From Typha latifolia (taxonomy: Eukaryota; Streptophyta; Magnoliopsida; Poales; Typhaceae), in contig CM034111.1 of the NCBI GenBank assembly GCA_019914945.1, forward strand, positions 3,968,001 through 4,032,000: a stretch of 64,000 bases of DNA. The letters run 5' to 3'. Positions 34,501-45,663 of the stretch are shown piece by piece. The position numbers and the translations under genes are program-made. How positions within the stretch are numbered: position 1 is the first letter of the stretch; every line of letters begins with the position of its first letter. The notes under the pieces are model-generated. The model had not been told where the DNA came from, did no database searches, and saw only the letters and a list, made by a program, of their open reading frames with translations.

Positions 34501-36558
34501 CTTCAAATTTTAAGTACCCTTTAAACTAACGATGTGAAAAAATATTAAATTATCTCTAAAGGATCTATTTCACTTAGAATGAATGATAAGAGACAATTAA
34601 AATATAAAAAATAATACATAATTAAATATATAAATTTTAACGTGGAAAAACTCTTTATCAACCAAGAGTAAAAACCACGGATCTCTTTTTTGAGATCAAA
34701 CCAAACACTATAAAATAGTTACAAAACACTTACATTATTATTTCCTACAATCCTCGTGAAGAGATTTTACTTGACTCCCCCTTAATACACCATTTTTCGT
34801 GCTTGGTACCCAAACTTGATAATCCTTAAGGTTGTAAGTTTGCCTCTATAACTCCCGAGACAATGTTGAATTGAATCTTCAATATAGTAGAACTCTAACA
34901 AGATAAAACATTGATCTCCCCCACTCCCCTTTTGAATGATCTCTCATTTTCTTCGAGACTTTTATTTTTATAGAGTGCAAAAGATAAGCTTCTCAAACTC
35001 TAATTTGGACTGAAAAGGTGAACATTTTTCGACATGTTCGAACAAATTCAAATAAACCCATTGAAAGCTGTTTTGAATGACTTATAAAGCTCTCGGACAA
35101 ATTTTGTTTGACGTTTGTTCGAACAACTTCGAACAGACTACTCAGCATTACTTTTCTAGAACTCTCGAGAATGTCTTGTTCGAACTACTTTGAACAAACT
35201 TCGAATAAATTACTCAACATATTTTTTCGGAGCTCTCGAGAAAATCGTATTCAAACAACTTCGAAAAGGTTTGAACAATCGAAATTTGTTCGAACAAACT
35301 TCGAACAATTACTAAGCATTATTTTATTTTTTTCGAGCTCTAATAAAGTTTCATTCGATCTTATTTGAACAAGCTTCGTACGAATTTCGAACAAAATTCA
35401 AACAGGCTTCAAACAAACTTCGAACAAGCTTCAAACAAATTTCAATCTTTGTTGCATAGCTCTATTTAACTTCCAAATTCCATAGGATATTATGCTATAG
35501 CTCAAATAGTAAAAACTAGAAAAGAACATTATGACTAACTTTGTTTAGTCATCGATTTGTCAATTACAAAACCAAACATGGTGTACTATGTTAACTCACT
35601 TTTTCTATAAAATCTTACCATTCACTTGTAGAATATATTCCATATTAGTATAGCTATACTAAGTTTTAATACTAATGAAAAAGTGCTTATTCTAGTGTAA
35701 GCTATTCATATGTTTCTTTATTTTTTTGAAAGATATTCATATGTTTTTTTTTTTTTGAAAGATATTCATATGTTTCTTTACAACCTACTGTGTAATAATT
35801 ATAACTTATGTAACAAAAAAGTTAAATTAATAGTTTAATAAATAATTAAATACTTTTTGTAATGGATAGATAATTAGATAGAGAAGATGAGAGAGAGAAA
35901 AGGTGATTGAAATGATAATTTATTAAACTGATAATTTTTAAAGGTAAAATAGTAATTCATAAATATAAAAATGTTGGAGGGAAAAGAATTACAGAAAGAA
36001 GTAGGTATTATTAATATTAATATTGAGATAAGTGGTCGTTTTTACTTTACTATGTACTTGGAGACTTGTATCACATTAAGATATTTCTTATTCCATCAAT
36101 GAAAGAATATGACTTATGTATGACACATGTATTTTGTAAATATTTTAAAAGGTAACGCGACGCTGCGCACGAAGGCCGTGGCGACCGTGGAGGAGATTGT
36201 AGCCAATTCTCCTTCACTTGGCGTGGAAAGAATGAAGACTGCAATCCACAAAATCACCGACGAGTTCGTGAAGTCATTCATCGATTACCTGGATACATCG
36301 GCCGACTTGGCCGGCCTGACGAAGAGGGGAGGGCTGCCGAGGACCAGCCTATTTGCCGTGAGTTGGCTCGGACTGCCTATCCACGACGCCGACTTCGGGT
36401 GGGGGATGCCGGAGCTCATGGCGAGAGCCCAGTTGTATGGATGTGGGTGTGTCTACTTGATGAACTCGCCGGAGGAGGATGGAGGGGTGGCGGTGGTGGT
36501 AGCATTGGAGGAGGACAGCATGGGGTGCTTCAAGAAGATATTCTACGAGCAGATGTGA
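31586..36558 (+). CDS. BAHD acyltransferase copy A (HCT / amine hydroxycinnamoyltransferase-like), intact
   Basis: Three exons, 31586-31987, 33257-33728 and 36152-36558, encode 426 residues. Splice sites are GT/AG, with introns after residue 134 and within the Gly codon of GN at 292-293. The BAHD catalytic motif HNALD is at 151-155 and the structural DFGWG at 372-376. The N-terminus (VPSEETPNHKLWLSNLD, then LVPFYPLAGRL) places it among HCT-, HQT- and putrescine/agmatine hydroxycinnamoyltransferase-like enzymes. These move an acyl group from a CoA thioester to an alcohol or amine in the cytosol; the acceptor cannot be told from sequence. Intron 2 carries an LTR-like insertion. AATAAA lies 35 bp after the stop (36,593). 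It is the first of five tandem copies, and no lesion is seen. Confidence 0.9.
34533..35578. mobile_element. LTR-like insertion in intron 2 of BAHD copy A
   Basis: About 1.05 kb is present in copy A and absent at the corresponding place in copy A' (around 42,630), so it is an insertion. The ends are TGTGAAAA and CCAAACA (TG...CA). It contains AACGTGGAAAAACTC and AAAACCACGG, common in plant Copia LTRs. No internal coding region is present, so a solo LTR is the simplest reading. I could not identify a clean target duplication. Confidence 0.5.
35030..35430. repeat. Degenerate tandem TTCGAACAA repeats
   Basis: Many imperfect copies of a roughly 10-20-bp unit built on TTCGAACAAACTTCGAACAA, partly palindromic around TTCGAA. 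They lie inside the LTR-like insertion. Confidence 0.75.
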
Positions 36559-38535
36559 TGTGCGGATGTTTTAAGCTGGGATTATTCTGGTCAATAAATA
36601 TTCTTTTATTTTTCCTTTTTGAATCACAACTTGAGTTTCCTTCCAAGTTGTTGTGTATCAACTATCAAGTAAATGAAATGCAAATTTGATGCTTTAGGAG
36701 AATGAATGTAATCTAGGAAAATTCCATGGTGATTTGTACGTGATTCCTTTGGCTGATAAGCTCAAGTAGCAGCAGTTCCGCGAGAGGCTAACAATATTTG
36801 GTGAAGTAACTGTTAGATTAAAAGAATATGATCCAAAATACGGAATTAAATTCTATAAAGGATCGAAAAATTAAACTCTCAAAAGATCATCATACCTCCA
36901 GCCATTGGTGTACTTCAAAACTTATGATTTTTGCAAATTAGCTTTGGATCTTCTAAGCTCTCAAACACTCTAGTTTGATGGTGTGACTTTTCTGAATTGA
37001 GTGAATAAGCTTAGGGACCAAATCCACTATATATAGCCTAGCTCCCATCAAGTTTTATGGCTATGAGTTACCATATTGAAAATAAACGTTCATCTCATGA
37101 GAAACTTTTATCTTAATCAATAAGAAGACTTCTATCTCAATCAATGAAAAAACCTTCATCTAATCAATGAGAAAATATTCTAACCATTATGAATGTTAGT
37201 AATCAAAAGGGAAACGTCTGGACCATAATAAATTGGGTTAAAATAAAAAATGGTTACAGTAACTGCTTGATGTTACCTCGCTGTTATGCAGTGTTGGCTA
37301 ATGCAATTCAATGCATAAGAATTCTTTGAAAATGAAAGTGTTTATCTGCATGAGGCTCTTGCCAACACAAGGAGAGCATTTTATTTTTTAATTAAAAGAA
37401 CTTCATTAAAGAGAAGCCAGAGGTTCAAAGAAAAAAAAAAGACTGAGGATTCCATACTACCCAATTAGTTATTAAAAATAATTTTTATTTATTGATAAAT
37501 TAAAAGGTATATGAGATATTTTACATATGTGACTAGATTAATCGATAAAAAATTAGAATTTAACTATTTTCTTATTGCTTATCTTTATAACTGTTTTCTT
37601 AATAATAGGAGTGTCAACTTCCACTAATTTATTATTAATTTTATCTTTTATAAAAAAATAGATAGCTAAGACAGAGAAATAAAATATGACTAATTTATTC
37701 TTATAATTTAGAAAAGTGACGAGTACTTTCGGTTCATATGACTGGTACTTTCGATTAATTTTATTTAATATCATTTAATTTTAACCATTCTGTTAGAAGA
37801 GGAAAATTAATAGTTCTTATTGAATCATTTGGAAAAAAAAAACCCACCAACCATCACCGGGATTGATTCATCCCAATTAAATCTCTAGCCAAAATTGATT
37901 GGAACCCAGGCATCCCTGAGCCATTTCAACAAAAAATAAAATCTCTATATTTACTGTAACTCACTAACTAGTGGGCAGAAATAAAATCTCTTTTTATCTA
38001 TCGCTCCATTTCTTTTTCTTCTTCTCGATGAGATATGAATTAAAGCTTTACTTGAGAAGGTTCTGTTTATTTATGGACATTCGAACGCATATCTACATTA
38101 TAGTTAATATACTAAATTCAAATTGGTTGGTTTTCCAAAACAAAAAAAATTTATTTGTTTTGTAAATAAATTAAGATATCTAGTTATGTACACCTTCATA
38201 TATCTAACACCGAACATGAGATTTTTTTTTCTAATTAAAAAAAGCTAAAAGAACCAACTATAATTAACTTAAATTTTATAAAATTTGTAGTTATATTTAT
38301 GAATTTTATAGTTAGACATTAGCAGTAAAAGTAAGAACCACACAAAAAAATATGAATTGTGTTTATTTTACATAATTCGTTGTTTTCTATATAGTAAAAG
38401 AAATATTTGTCGCTTGCTTTTAGCTACTTAGAGAACCAATGTTCTATCTTTTTGGAAGGTTAATTATAACTTTAAATTTTTTAGCTCTTTCAAATGAGGA
38501 TTATAATCACGTGATGCATACCTAATACATTTACC
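36559..38535. other. Spacer downstream of BAHD copy A
   Basis: It contains the copy-A polyadenylation region, the solo LTR at 36,811-37,258, and AT-rich sequence without recognised genes. Confidence 0.5.
36811..37258. mobile_element. Solo LTR, 448 bp
   Basis: It starts TGTTAG and ends GTTACA, flanked on both sides by the exact 5-bp duplication GTAAC (36,806-36,810 and 37,259-37,263). A TATA-like CTATATATAGCC at about 37,030 fits an LTR promoter. No internal region or second LTR is present, indicating unequal or intra-element recombination after insertion. Confidence 0.8.
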
Positions 38536-39832
38536 CTCATTCACTTCTAGAATAAGCCTCCTTATTCTAGTGTAGTAACTAAACAACATGTTACCTTATT
38601 CTAGTATATTATTTTAACATTCTTTCTCATCTTATTCCATACAACTTTTAAAAACTAATTTATTAATACTCATAAATTATTGGTTTATCCTTTTGAGCTG
38701 ACATCACTAATTTAACATCTAATCAGCTATAGTTTAATTTCCCTCTCTCTCTTTTTTTCTCTTCTCTAGAAAGGCAGCCATGGCCTCTATCACCGAGCCC
38801 AATGCCAAGCTCCCTCAACCACCGCACACCTCTCCTCCGACAAAGCACTGCAACCATGCTTCACACGCCTCTCCTGCAACGAAGCAATACGACCACACTT
38901 CGCAGTCCACTCATCCGACAAAGCACTACGACCACGCTTCACACACACTCTCCTTGTAGGAGCATATCTCTCCCATCTCTCCAATTAACCAGCATTAAAC
39001 AGATATGCACATGAGGGTAAAAACAAAGTAGACTGTGGGATTATAGCCAAGAAAAGTAGGGAATTATAACCCTGCATACCAACCTAGTGCGAATTTATAG
39101 TCTCGCATTACTGCACCGTACGGGATTCTTACCCCACATACCCGAGTTAGGGTTATAACCTTGCATACCAACATACTGCGGGGTTGACCCTGTAGCGCGA
39201 GAATAAGTCTGCATCTTCCTACATGGAAAAATTTGACACAATACACTATTTACAAAAATTATAATGTACAAATTATCTGTGTGAATTTGGCATTTTGTAT
39301 TGTGTTTCTCCATCAATGCGCACACCTAATTTGGTTGAGAAGACTTCAGAGTAGTGCCTTTTGATGTTTTTATTATAGATACAAAGAGAGGTTATGCAAA
39401 CTACAACTTAGAGCCACCGTCCTCCTCGATCGCGTCTCTCTATGGTGGGGGCAACATCTTCGCCCTTGCCCACGATCGCTTCGACGCCCTCGCTAAGTAG
39501 CATCAATGAACACTCGAATGCGGGTTATAATCCTATACTATAACCCTACACAATGCAGGGAAGTCTATTGTAGAAAGGCCCCATAATATTTACTAGTTAA
39601 CATATAGTCAAGGGTATTTTCGTCATTGGGTTTAAAACATCACCAATTCCCAATATAATTTTATTATTTTAGTATCAACTTTATATCACATCAAATATAA
39701 TTATTACATCTTATACTAGTATTGAACTAAACATTATAATAGCTTATACCAGTATTAGCCATTTTCATCTAGTTTTAAAAATTATAATACTTATGCATAT
39801 TCCACCCTTATTCTACAAGTGAACTAGGGCTT
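38536..39832. mobile_element. Terminal-inverted-repeat element with gene-like interior (about 1.3 kb)
   Basis: The left end has TTCACTTCTAGAATAAG and the right end its complement TTCACTTGTAGAATAAG, one mismatch in 17. Related ends (TTCACTTGTAGAATA with CTTATTCTAGTG) recur at the 3' end of intron 2 in copies A (about 35,620) and A' (about 42,680). The interior is atypically GC-rich between 38,780 and 39,500, including a 59-codon repeat ORF and a segment near 39,405-39,500. That fits a transposon carrying captured host sequence. No target duplication was confirmed. Confidence 0.5.
38780..38959 (+). CDS. Small repeat ORF, 59 aa, unknown function
   Basis: ATG to TAG encodes 59 residues. After MASITEPNAKLPQPP come three tandem 13-residue units: HTSPPTKHCNHAS, HASPATKQYDHTS and QSTHPTKHYDHAS. 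At DNA level this is a 39-bp tandem repeat of about three units. His, Ser, Thr, Pro and Lys dominate. It resembles no family I know. It lies inside a putative terminal-inverted-repeat element and could be captured coding sequence or chance low-complexity sequence. No promoter was identified. Confidence 0.3.
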   Translation: MASITEPNAKLPQPPHTSPPTKHCNHASHASPATKQYDHTSQSTHPTKHYDHASHTLSL

Positions 39833-39959
39833 AGTTTTTATTTCTCTTTGTCATTATTATTTATTTATTCATTTGAAAAGAGGTTTATAAACTGAAATCC
39901 ATTCTAAGATAAAAAAAAATCAGACCAAGCTTAGAGAAGAGATTGCCTAACAATACCAA

Positions 39960-40319
39960 GACATCCCTCAACATTATCATCTTGTATACGAGATAATTAC
40001 TAACTAATTAACTTATCTCTTTAGTCACTAACTATTCTAAGGAATTCTTACGTATCCGTGATAGGATAGTATAGGATAAAAATAAGAGTTGTGATATGAT
40101 AAAGGAATTTGTTCCCTCCCTCACCTATAAATAGAGAGCCTATATTGCGTCAATGGAAGGGAGGAAGCTTAGTAGTTTTTAGTGCATAGTATTTATACCT
40201 AAAGAGTTAGTGTGGATCGACATCCTACTTACGTCGATATTGCCCCCATCTTGCATAAGAAGTTATGTAGGCCAATCATCAAGTCAATAGTTAGGATTGT
40301 GTCGGTGAAGGGCTGCAAC
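39960..40319. other. LTR-promoter-like spacer
   Basis: CCTATAAATAGAGAGCC at about 40,121-40,137 followed by a leader-like stretch resembles the U3/R boundary of an LTR. No ends, target duplication or coding region could be defined. Confidence 0.25.
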
Positions 40320-40826
40320 TAGACATGATCATCGGGGGGGCCGGACCAGGTTCGGGTTGGGCTTTTTGAGCCAATCAGGCTTAAGTATTTGTTCACAGCC
40401 TGACCCCCAATCACTCGGGCCGAGTCGAGTTCGGGCCGGGCTAGAATAGTCTAGCACGTTACCGCCCATCAGCCCATGAGAGATTGGGCTAGCCGGGTCG
40501 GCCCGATCTTTTAGCTATTTTTAGAAATTTTTTTATGATTAGCTTATCTTTTAAAAAATATTTCTATTCCTCCATTTAAAAAAATAAATATATTAAAAAA
40601 TTTTAAAGGTGTGCTAGAAAAAATGTAAAACAGTATAGTACACAAATTTCCATTGGTTTTCATTATAGCGAAATGAGCGAGCTTAGTTGCGAGCTGAACG
40701 AGTTGGCTTTCGGGTTGGGTCGGACAGACAAAGGCTGCCGCTCATGGGTAGTTCGGGCTTGAGCCAGGCTTAGTCAGGTCCAAACTGAGCCGGGCACGGG
40801 CGGGCTAGGCCATTTGATCACGTCAA
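40320..40826. mobile_element. hAT-like GGGCCGGG-rich element, copy 1 (507 bp)
   Basis: It starts TAGACATGATCATCGGG; the complement of the right end reads TTGACGTGATCAAATGGCCT. Flanks are GCTGCAAC (40,312-40,319) and GCTATAAC (40,827-40,834), a 6/8 match as expected for an aged 8-bp duplication. Subterminal GGGCCGGG/CCCGGCCC motifs surround an AT-rich core. Confidence 0.75.
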
Positions 40827-40901
40827 GCTATAACTAGAGCCGATCCCATCCAAATTAAAGTATTTTATTTAAAAGGAATAGGCAAGTTCTAGAATCGAGA
40901 G

Positions 40902-41237
40902 TAGACTTGATCAAACGGCCCAGCCTACCCGTGCCCGGCCCAAGCCCAAACTACCCATGGGCAGCATGGGCCAGCCCTTTGCCCACTCGTTTTGCTATAG
41001 TAGCTCGCTCGTTCTACTACAATAATTTTCCCGTTCTGCTACAGTAAAAACCAACAGAAATTTTGGTACTGTATCGTTTTGCATTATTTTAAGCACACCT
41101 TTAAAAATTTTAATTTATTATTATTATTTTTTGAATGGAAGAATATAAATATTTAAAAAAAAATCTAAAAATAGCTAAAATGTGGGTTGGGCCAAGTGAT
41201 TGGTGGGTCGGCCCGACCCGCCCGATAATCATGTCTA
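40902..41237. mobile_element. hAT-like GGGCCGGG-rich element, copy 2 (336 bp, opposite orientation)
   Basis: The left end TAGACTTGATCAAACGGCCC and the right end CCCGATAATCATGTCTA are the two termini of the same family in reverse order. No convincing target duplication remains. It lies only 75 bp from copy 1. Confidence 0.7.
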
Positions 41238-41479
41238 ATGATTTCTCTTGTTCTTTTTAAATTGATTGAAACTTCTAGGCTATAATTTGGCCACGGTACA
41301 TCAATCATACCTTTATTCCGATCTGACATCGGAACGTGCCTTTTTTATTGCTATCTGAAAAAAAAAATAGGTTTAAATTTGGATAAATTGCCGTCGGCAT
41401 AGATTCAGAAGATATTTGTCAAAATGTACTTCAAATCAGACATCTACAGTGATATTTAATTGCTTTTTAGCACGATGTT

Positions 41480-41625
41480 TTGACTCTCCATATGGGTCCT
41501 GTAAAAAACTTTTTTCTTTCATTTAAGGAGTTCAATAAAAATGCTGAGAAAATTAATCATAATCTTAGACATACAACTTCCGATCAACAGAAGCATACTC
41601 TAGACTCCCAGTTACAGAAAAGACT

Positions 41626-41659
<34 letters not shown>
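41480..41659. promoter_or_regulatory. Leader of copy A' with (GA)n abutting the ATG
   Basis: It is homologous to the leader of copy A (for example GATTAATCATAATCTTAGAC in A). The GA tract at 41,629-41,659 touches the start codon. The upstream frame is open through it in frame with the BAHD start, giving RERERERERE before MVEIL. Confidence 0.6.
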
Positions 41660-41663
<4 letters not shown>

Positions 41664-42790
41664 TGGAGATATTGGAGTCCACGTTGGTGGTTCCAAGCGA
41701 GGAGACACCAAACCACAAGCTCTGGCTCTCCAACCTCGACCAAGTAGCCTCCCGGGCTTAGACTCCGACGGTCTACCTCTACCGTCTGAATCCTCCGCTA
41801 CCACAGAATTATATTGGTAATATTATCTCAATATCCTTTTTTAAAATTTTACATGTATATTTTTGAACCACCGATAACCCTAGCTCATAATTTTTATACC
41901 AAATTAGTTCATAGTTACGACTAAAGCTAAACGATTGTAGTTTTTGTCCAAATTAATAGTCTACCCAAATTATCAAAATGCTCAAAGTACCATTCTCCTA
42001 GTAGTTTGTCAAACAAATATAATAGGATATTTTGGTGATTTAGGTGGGACTCAAATGCAAAAACTCTATTAGTTTCATTTTAGTCATAAGCATAGGAACT
42101 TATTTAATAAACATAATTTTATGCATAAGTACAACTGTAAAATACATTTAACCTAAATTTTAAAATAATATCATTAATATATTGTTTTAGATGCTGATGT
42201 ATTGATCGTAATACTGCATTCACATATTAATACAAGAAAGATTAAAATTTATCGGCACTATGTTTAATGCTATTAAATATATATGTTTTGCCGCATTTTT
42301 CTAAGGCCACAAAGATAATATATTTGACAATATTTAGTGATAGAATTACTTTTGATTGGTAATAGTCAAAATCCCACCTCTCCCAAACCTTTAAGCCCAG
42401 GGATTTGACGTTCTAATTGCACCATCAAACGTCTGCTAGCTTATTATTTGTGTGCATTTAACAACTCTAATTATACTTAAACTAAATATAAAAAAATAGA
42501 ATGCTTGAGAATAAGATAATGCACGATGGTCAGGACTGTCAAACTCTAATAGGATGGTCCGAATTCCAATCTCCTAATATCCCTTTAAACTTAATATCCT
42601 CAAATTCCTGAGTACCCCCTTAAACCCACGGGGCCCTATGTTATGTTAACTCACTATTTTCTCTAATACCTTATCATTCACTTGTAGAATATGTTCCATA
42701 CTAGTATAGCTATGCTAAGTTTTAATACTAATGAGAAATAGCTTATTCTAGTGTAAGCTATTCATATGTTTCTTTGTTATAATAATTACA
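41660..42790 (+). pseudogene. BAHD acyltransferase copy A', internally deleted and 3'-truncated
   Basis: The 5' end of exon 1 is nearly identical to copy A, but codon 34 is TAG (41,759-41,761) in place of the Tyr codon. A few codons later the sequence jumps from exon 1 (GTCTACCTCTACCG) to the last part of exon 2 (TCTGAATCCTCCGC). The middle of exon 1, intron 1 and most of exon 2 are lost; the two original sequences share CG at the joint. The exon-2 donor (41,817) and intron 2 follow, alignable with copy A to about 42,790. Exon 3 is absent. It therefore lacks both HXXXD and DFGWG and cannot encode an enzyme. Confidence 0.92.
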
Positions 42791-44224
42791 GTTGATGTGA
42801 GAGGGAGAAAGACGCCGACAAGGAAAACTTTCGGTGGATGCGAGGAGGAAAAACCAACCCTGCTCTGCTAGGGCCAGCTCAACAACTAGATTTTATGAGT
42901 TCGCAATGTGCTTGAGCTTAATAGTTAGTGATAACAACTTATAAGGCTAGAGTTAGGTCCCATGTTGTGACTTTAATGGTGCATAGGAGGTGTGATGACG
43001 GGTCTTTCACTAGAAGTTTTTAGCATGGGCATCTTTGGCTGCCAAAATAATCAAGGCGATTTGAGCTTGATTCAATAATGCTCAATCAAGTTTGATTTAA
43101 AAATTAGTTGAGCGAATTTGATCTTCAAAATAGGCTCGAAAAAATATCAATCCAAGCTCGATCATGAGCCAGCTTAATCAAATAAGCTCGATAATGCTCG
43201 AAATAATTATTATAATATATATATATATATATGAATAATAATTTTTTCTATATTATACTATAATCCTATTATATTCTAAGATTTACTTAAATAGATTGTC
43301 AATGTATTATGATCTTATAGAATTTAGTTCTAATTCTAATCATTTATATTTTTGAACTAGATTTTATTTTAAAACTAATTCAACCTAAATCAAGCTTAAT
43401 TTAATTCAAGCTTGGTCGAGCTTAAAATTTGGCCTAAATTGATGGCTCGTTTAGACTTGAGCTCAAAATTATTTCGAAACTAGTTTGAAATTCAAGGTTG
43501 ATCACAAATCCTAGGACATCTCAAACATTTAGACATTCGTTCGTTGGGTATAAGTGAGCAGAGGAATTACTTGTCATGGTTTATCCATCACAATCTATTC
43601 CGACTATCCTTTTGGATATGGTCGTTAATATTAGCGGTGTTATTGCAATTGTAGGTGTGGATAATAGTTGTTATGGATTTGACATCCTCAATGAATGAAG
43701 ATGGATAAACATGTTCCATGAGTTACCACCAGTAAGGACTGTATCTGCTTGCAAAGCCAGTTTAAAGCATTAATGAACTGGGCCTTTGCTATTTAATTTT
43801 GTATCCTTTTATACAATAATCATCTGTCTGTAAATAGTAATGATTATGGGATGGAGAAAAAAAACTACTAACGATGATGCTTAGTTATAAAATAGTTAAG
43901 TGTTCATAGGTATAGCATTACTAGCATCTCGAGAGAGTATAGTTGCACAGGGAGTAAAAGTTTATCGCGAGGTCCCACGAACAAAATTTTATTTAATAAT
44001 TAGCTGTAAATGTCGAGCAGTGGGACAGATTATCGTGCAGCAATAAATGATCCACATGAATATTTCTTCTTGTTTGTCATAGTCTGTCTTAATTTTTCTA
44101 TCTAATATATTATTTACCCTCGGCTGTAATTTGTGTCGATTTTCTTAAGCTGGAAGATTTTATCCTGAACTCATCCATCCGTAAATTAATTTTTCATAGA
44201 GTTATGGCTATCATTCAATGATCA
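42791..44224. other. Spacer between copies A' and B
   Basis: About 43,040-43,510 is a GAGCTCGA/AAGCTTGA-rich block with motifs in both orientations and a (TA)n core at 43,207-43,232, probably a decayed relative of the element at 5,352-5,799. The rest (including 43,540-43,860) resembles no family I could name. Confidence 0.4.
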
Positions 44225-44355
44225 ATGACCTTGTCCACCAACATCGCCATTGCCAAATTAATGATCAATTCAACAATGTTTACTGAGGACAGACCTCTCT
44301 ATAATCTTAGACCTATAAGTTCCAATCAAGAGAAGCAAACTCTACACGCCCAGTT

Positions 44356-44356
<1 letters not shown>

Positions 44357-44389
<33 letters not shown>
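44357..44389. repeat. (GA)n tract abutting the start codon of BAHD copy B
   Basis: About 15 GA units end at the ATG at 44,390. As in A', the upstream frame stays open through it, in frame with the BAHD start, from 44,225. Confidence 0.9.
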
Positions 44390-44393
<4 letters not shown>

Positions 44394-45041
44394 TGGAGAT
44401 ATTGGAGTCCACGTTGGTGGTTCCAAGCGAGGAGACACCAAACCACAAGCTCTGGCTATCCAACCTCGACCAAGTAGCCGCCCGGGGTTACACCCCAACG
44501 GTTTACCTCTATCGGTCCAAAGGCGAACCGGATTTTTTCTCGGTCCAATCCCTCAAATCCTCTCTGGCGAAGGCTCTCGTGCCATTCTATCCCTTGGCCG
44601 GCCGGCTCGGGCTGGATCGGACCGGCCGGGTCGAGATCAACTGCACCGGCGATGGAGTCCCCTTCGTCGTGGCCCGGTCCGTTTCGACCATCGACGACTT
44701 CAAAGACTTCGCGCCAACGCCGGAGATCAGAGATAGCTTTGTGCCTCCAGTGGAGTCCGTTGATCCGCCTTGTGTTTTGGTTGCCTTCCAGGTTTGTTAT
44801 TCATTTCCATTAATGGCTTCTCAAACCTTATATAATAAGGCTTTAGTTAGGGTTTAATGCAACGGGCTCATGAGGCATAAAGCTTTGTTTGGATGGAGAA
44901 TAAAAATAGATCATTTCTTTCTTTTTTTTTAGTTGATTGAAATTTATAGGTTGTAATTTAGTCAACGTACGATACGTACTTGCTACTCGATTTGTTTTCT
45001 ATAACTTTATATAACTTTATGAGCTTGATCTCGAGATGAAC

Positions 45042-45663
45042 TAGACATGATAATCGGGCGGGCTGGGCCGGGTTCGGGTCGGGCTCTTCGGGCCAACCGG
45101 ACTTAAGTATTTGTCCATGGCCCGACCCACCAATCACTCGGGCCGGGCCGGGTTCGGGCCGGGCTAGAATAGTATAGCCCGTTACCGCCCGTTGGCCCGT
45201 GAGAGATCGGGTTAACCGGTCGGGCCGAGCCGGCCTGACCCACCAATCACTTGGCCCAACCCATATTTTAGCTATTTTTAGAATTTTTTAACTATTAGCT
45301 TATTTTAAAAAATATATATTTATATTCCTCTATTTAAAAAAAATTTAAAATAAATTAAATTTTTTTAAATGTGTGCTTAAAATAATGCAAAATGGTATAA
45401 TACCAAAAAATTTTACTGTAGCAGTGGTAAATTACTGTAGTAGAATGGCAAAGTATTGTAGTAGACGGGCGGGCTTAGTTGCGGGCCAAACGGGCAGGCT
45501 TTCGGGCCGGGTCGGGCGGGCAAAGAGCTGGCCCGTGCCGCCCATGGGTAGTTCGGGCTCGGGCCGGGCTGGGCCTAAACCGGGTCCGGGCCGGGCTTAG
45601 CCCGGTCCAAACCGGGCTGGGTCGGGCCGGGCACGAGCGGGCTGGGCCATTTGATCATGTCTA
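45042..45663. mobile_element. hAT-like GGGCCGGG-rich element, copy 3 (622 bp) in intron 1 of copy B
   Basis: The termini TAGACATGAT...ATCATGTCTA are perfect inverted repeats of 10 bp with further imperfect pairing. They are flanked by the exact 8-bp duplication AGATGAAC (45,034-45,041 and 45,664-45,671). Dense GGGCCGGGC subterminal repeats surround an AT-rich core. It has no transposase. This is the best-preserved of three family copies in the array. Confidence 0.9.

Noticed and set aside
43540..43860. Possible LINE or retroelement 3' end after the GAGCTCGA-rich block
   Set aside because: No domain could be recognised in any frame and no poly(A) tail or target duplication was found.
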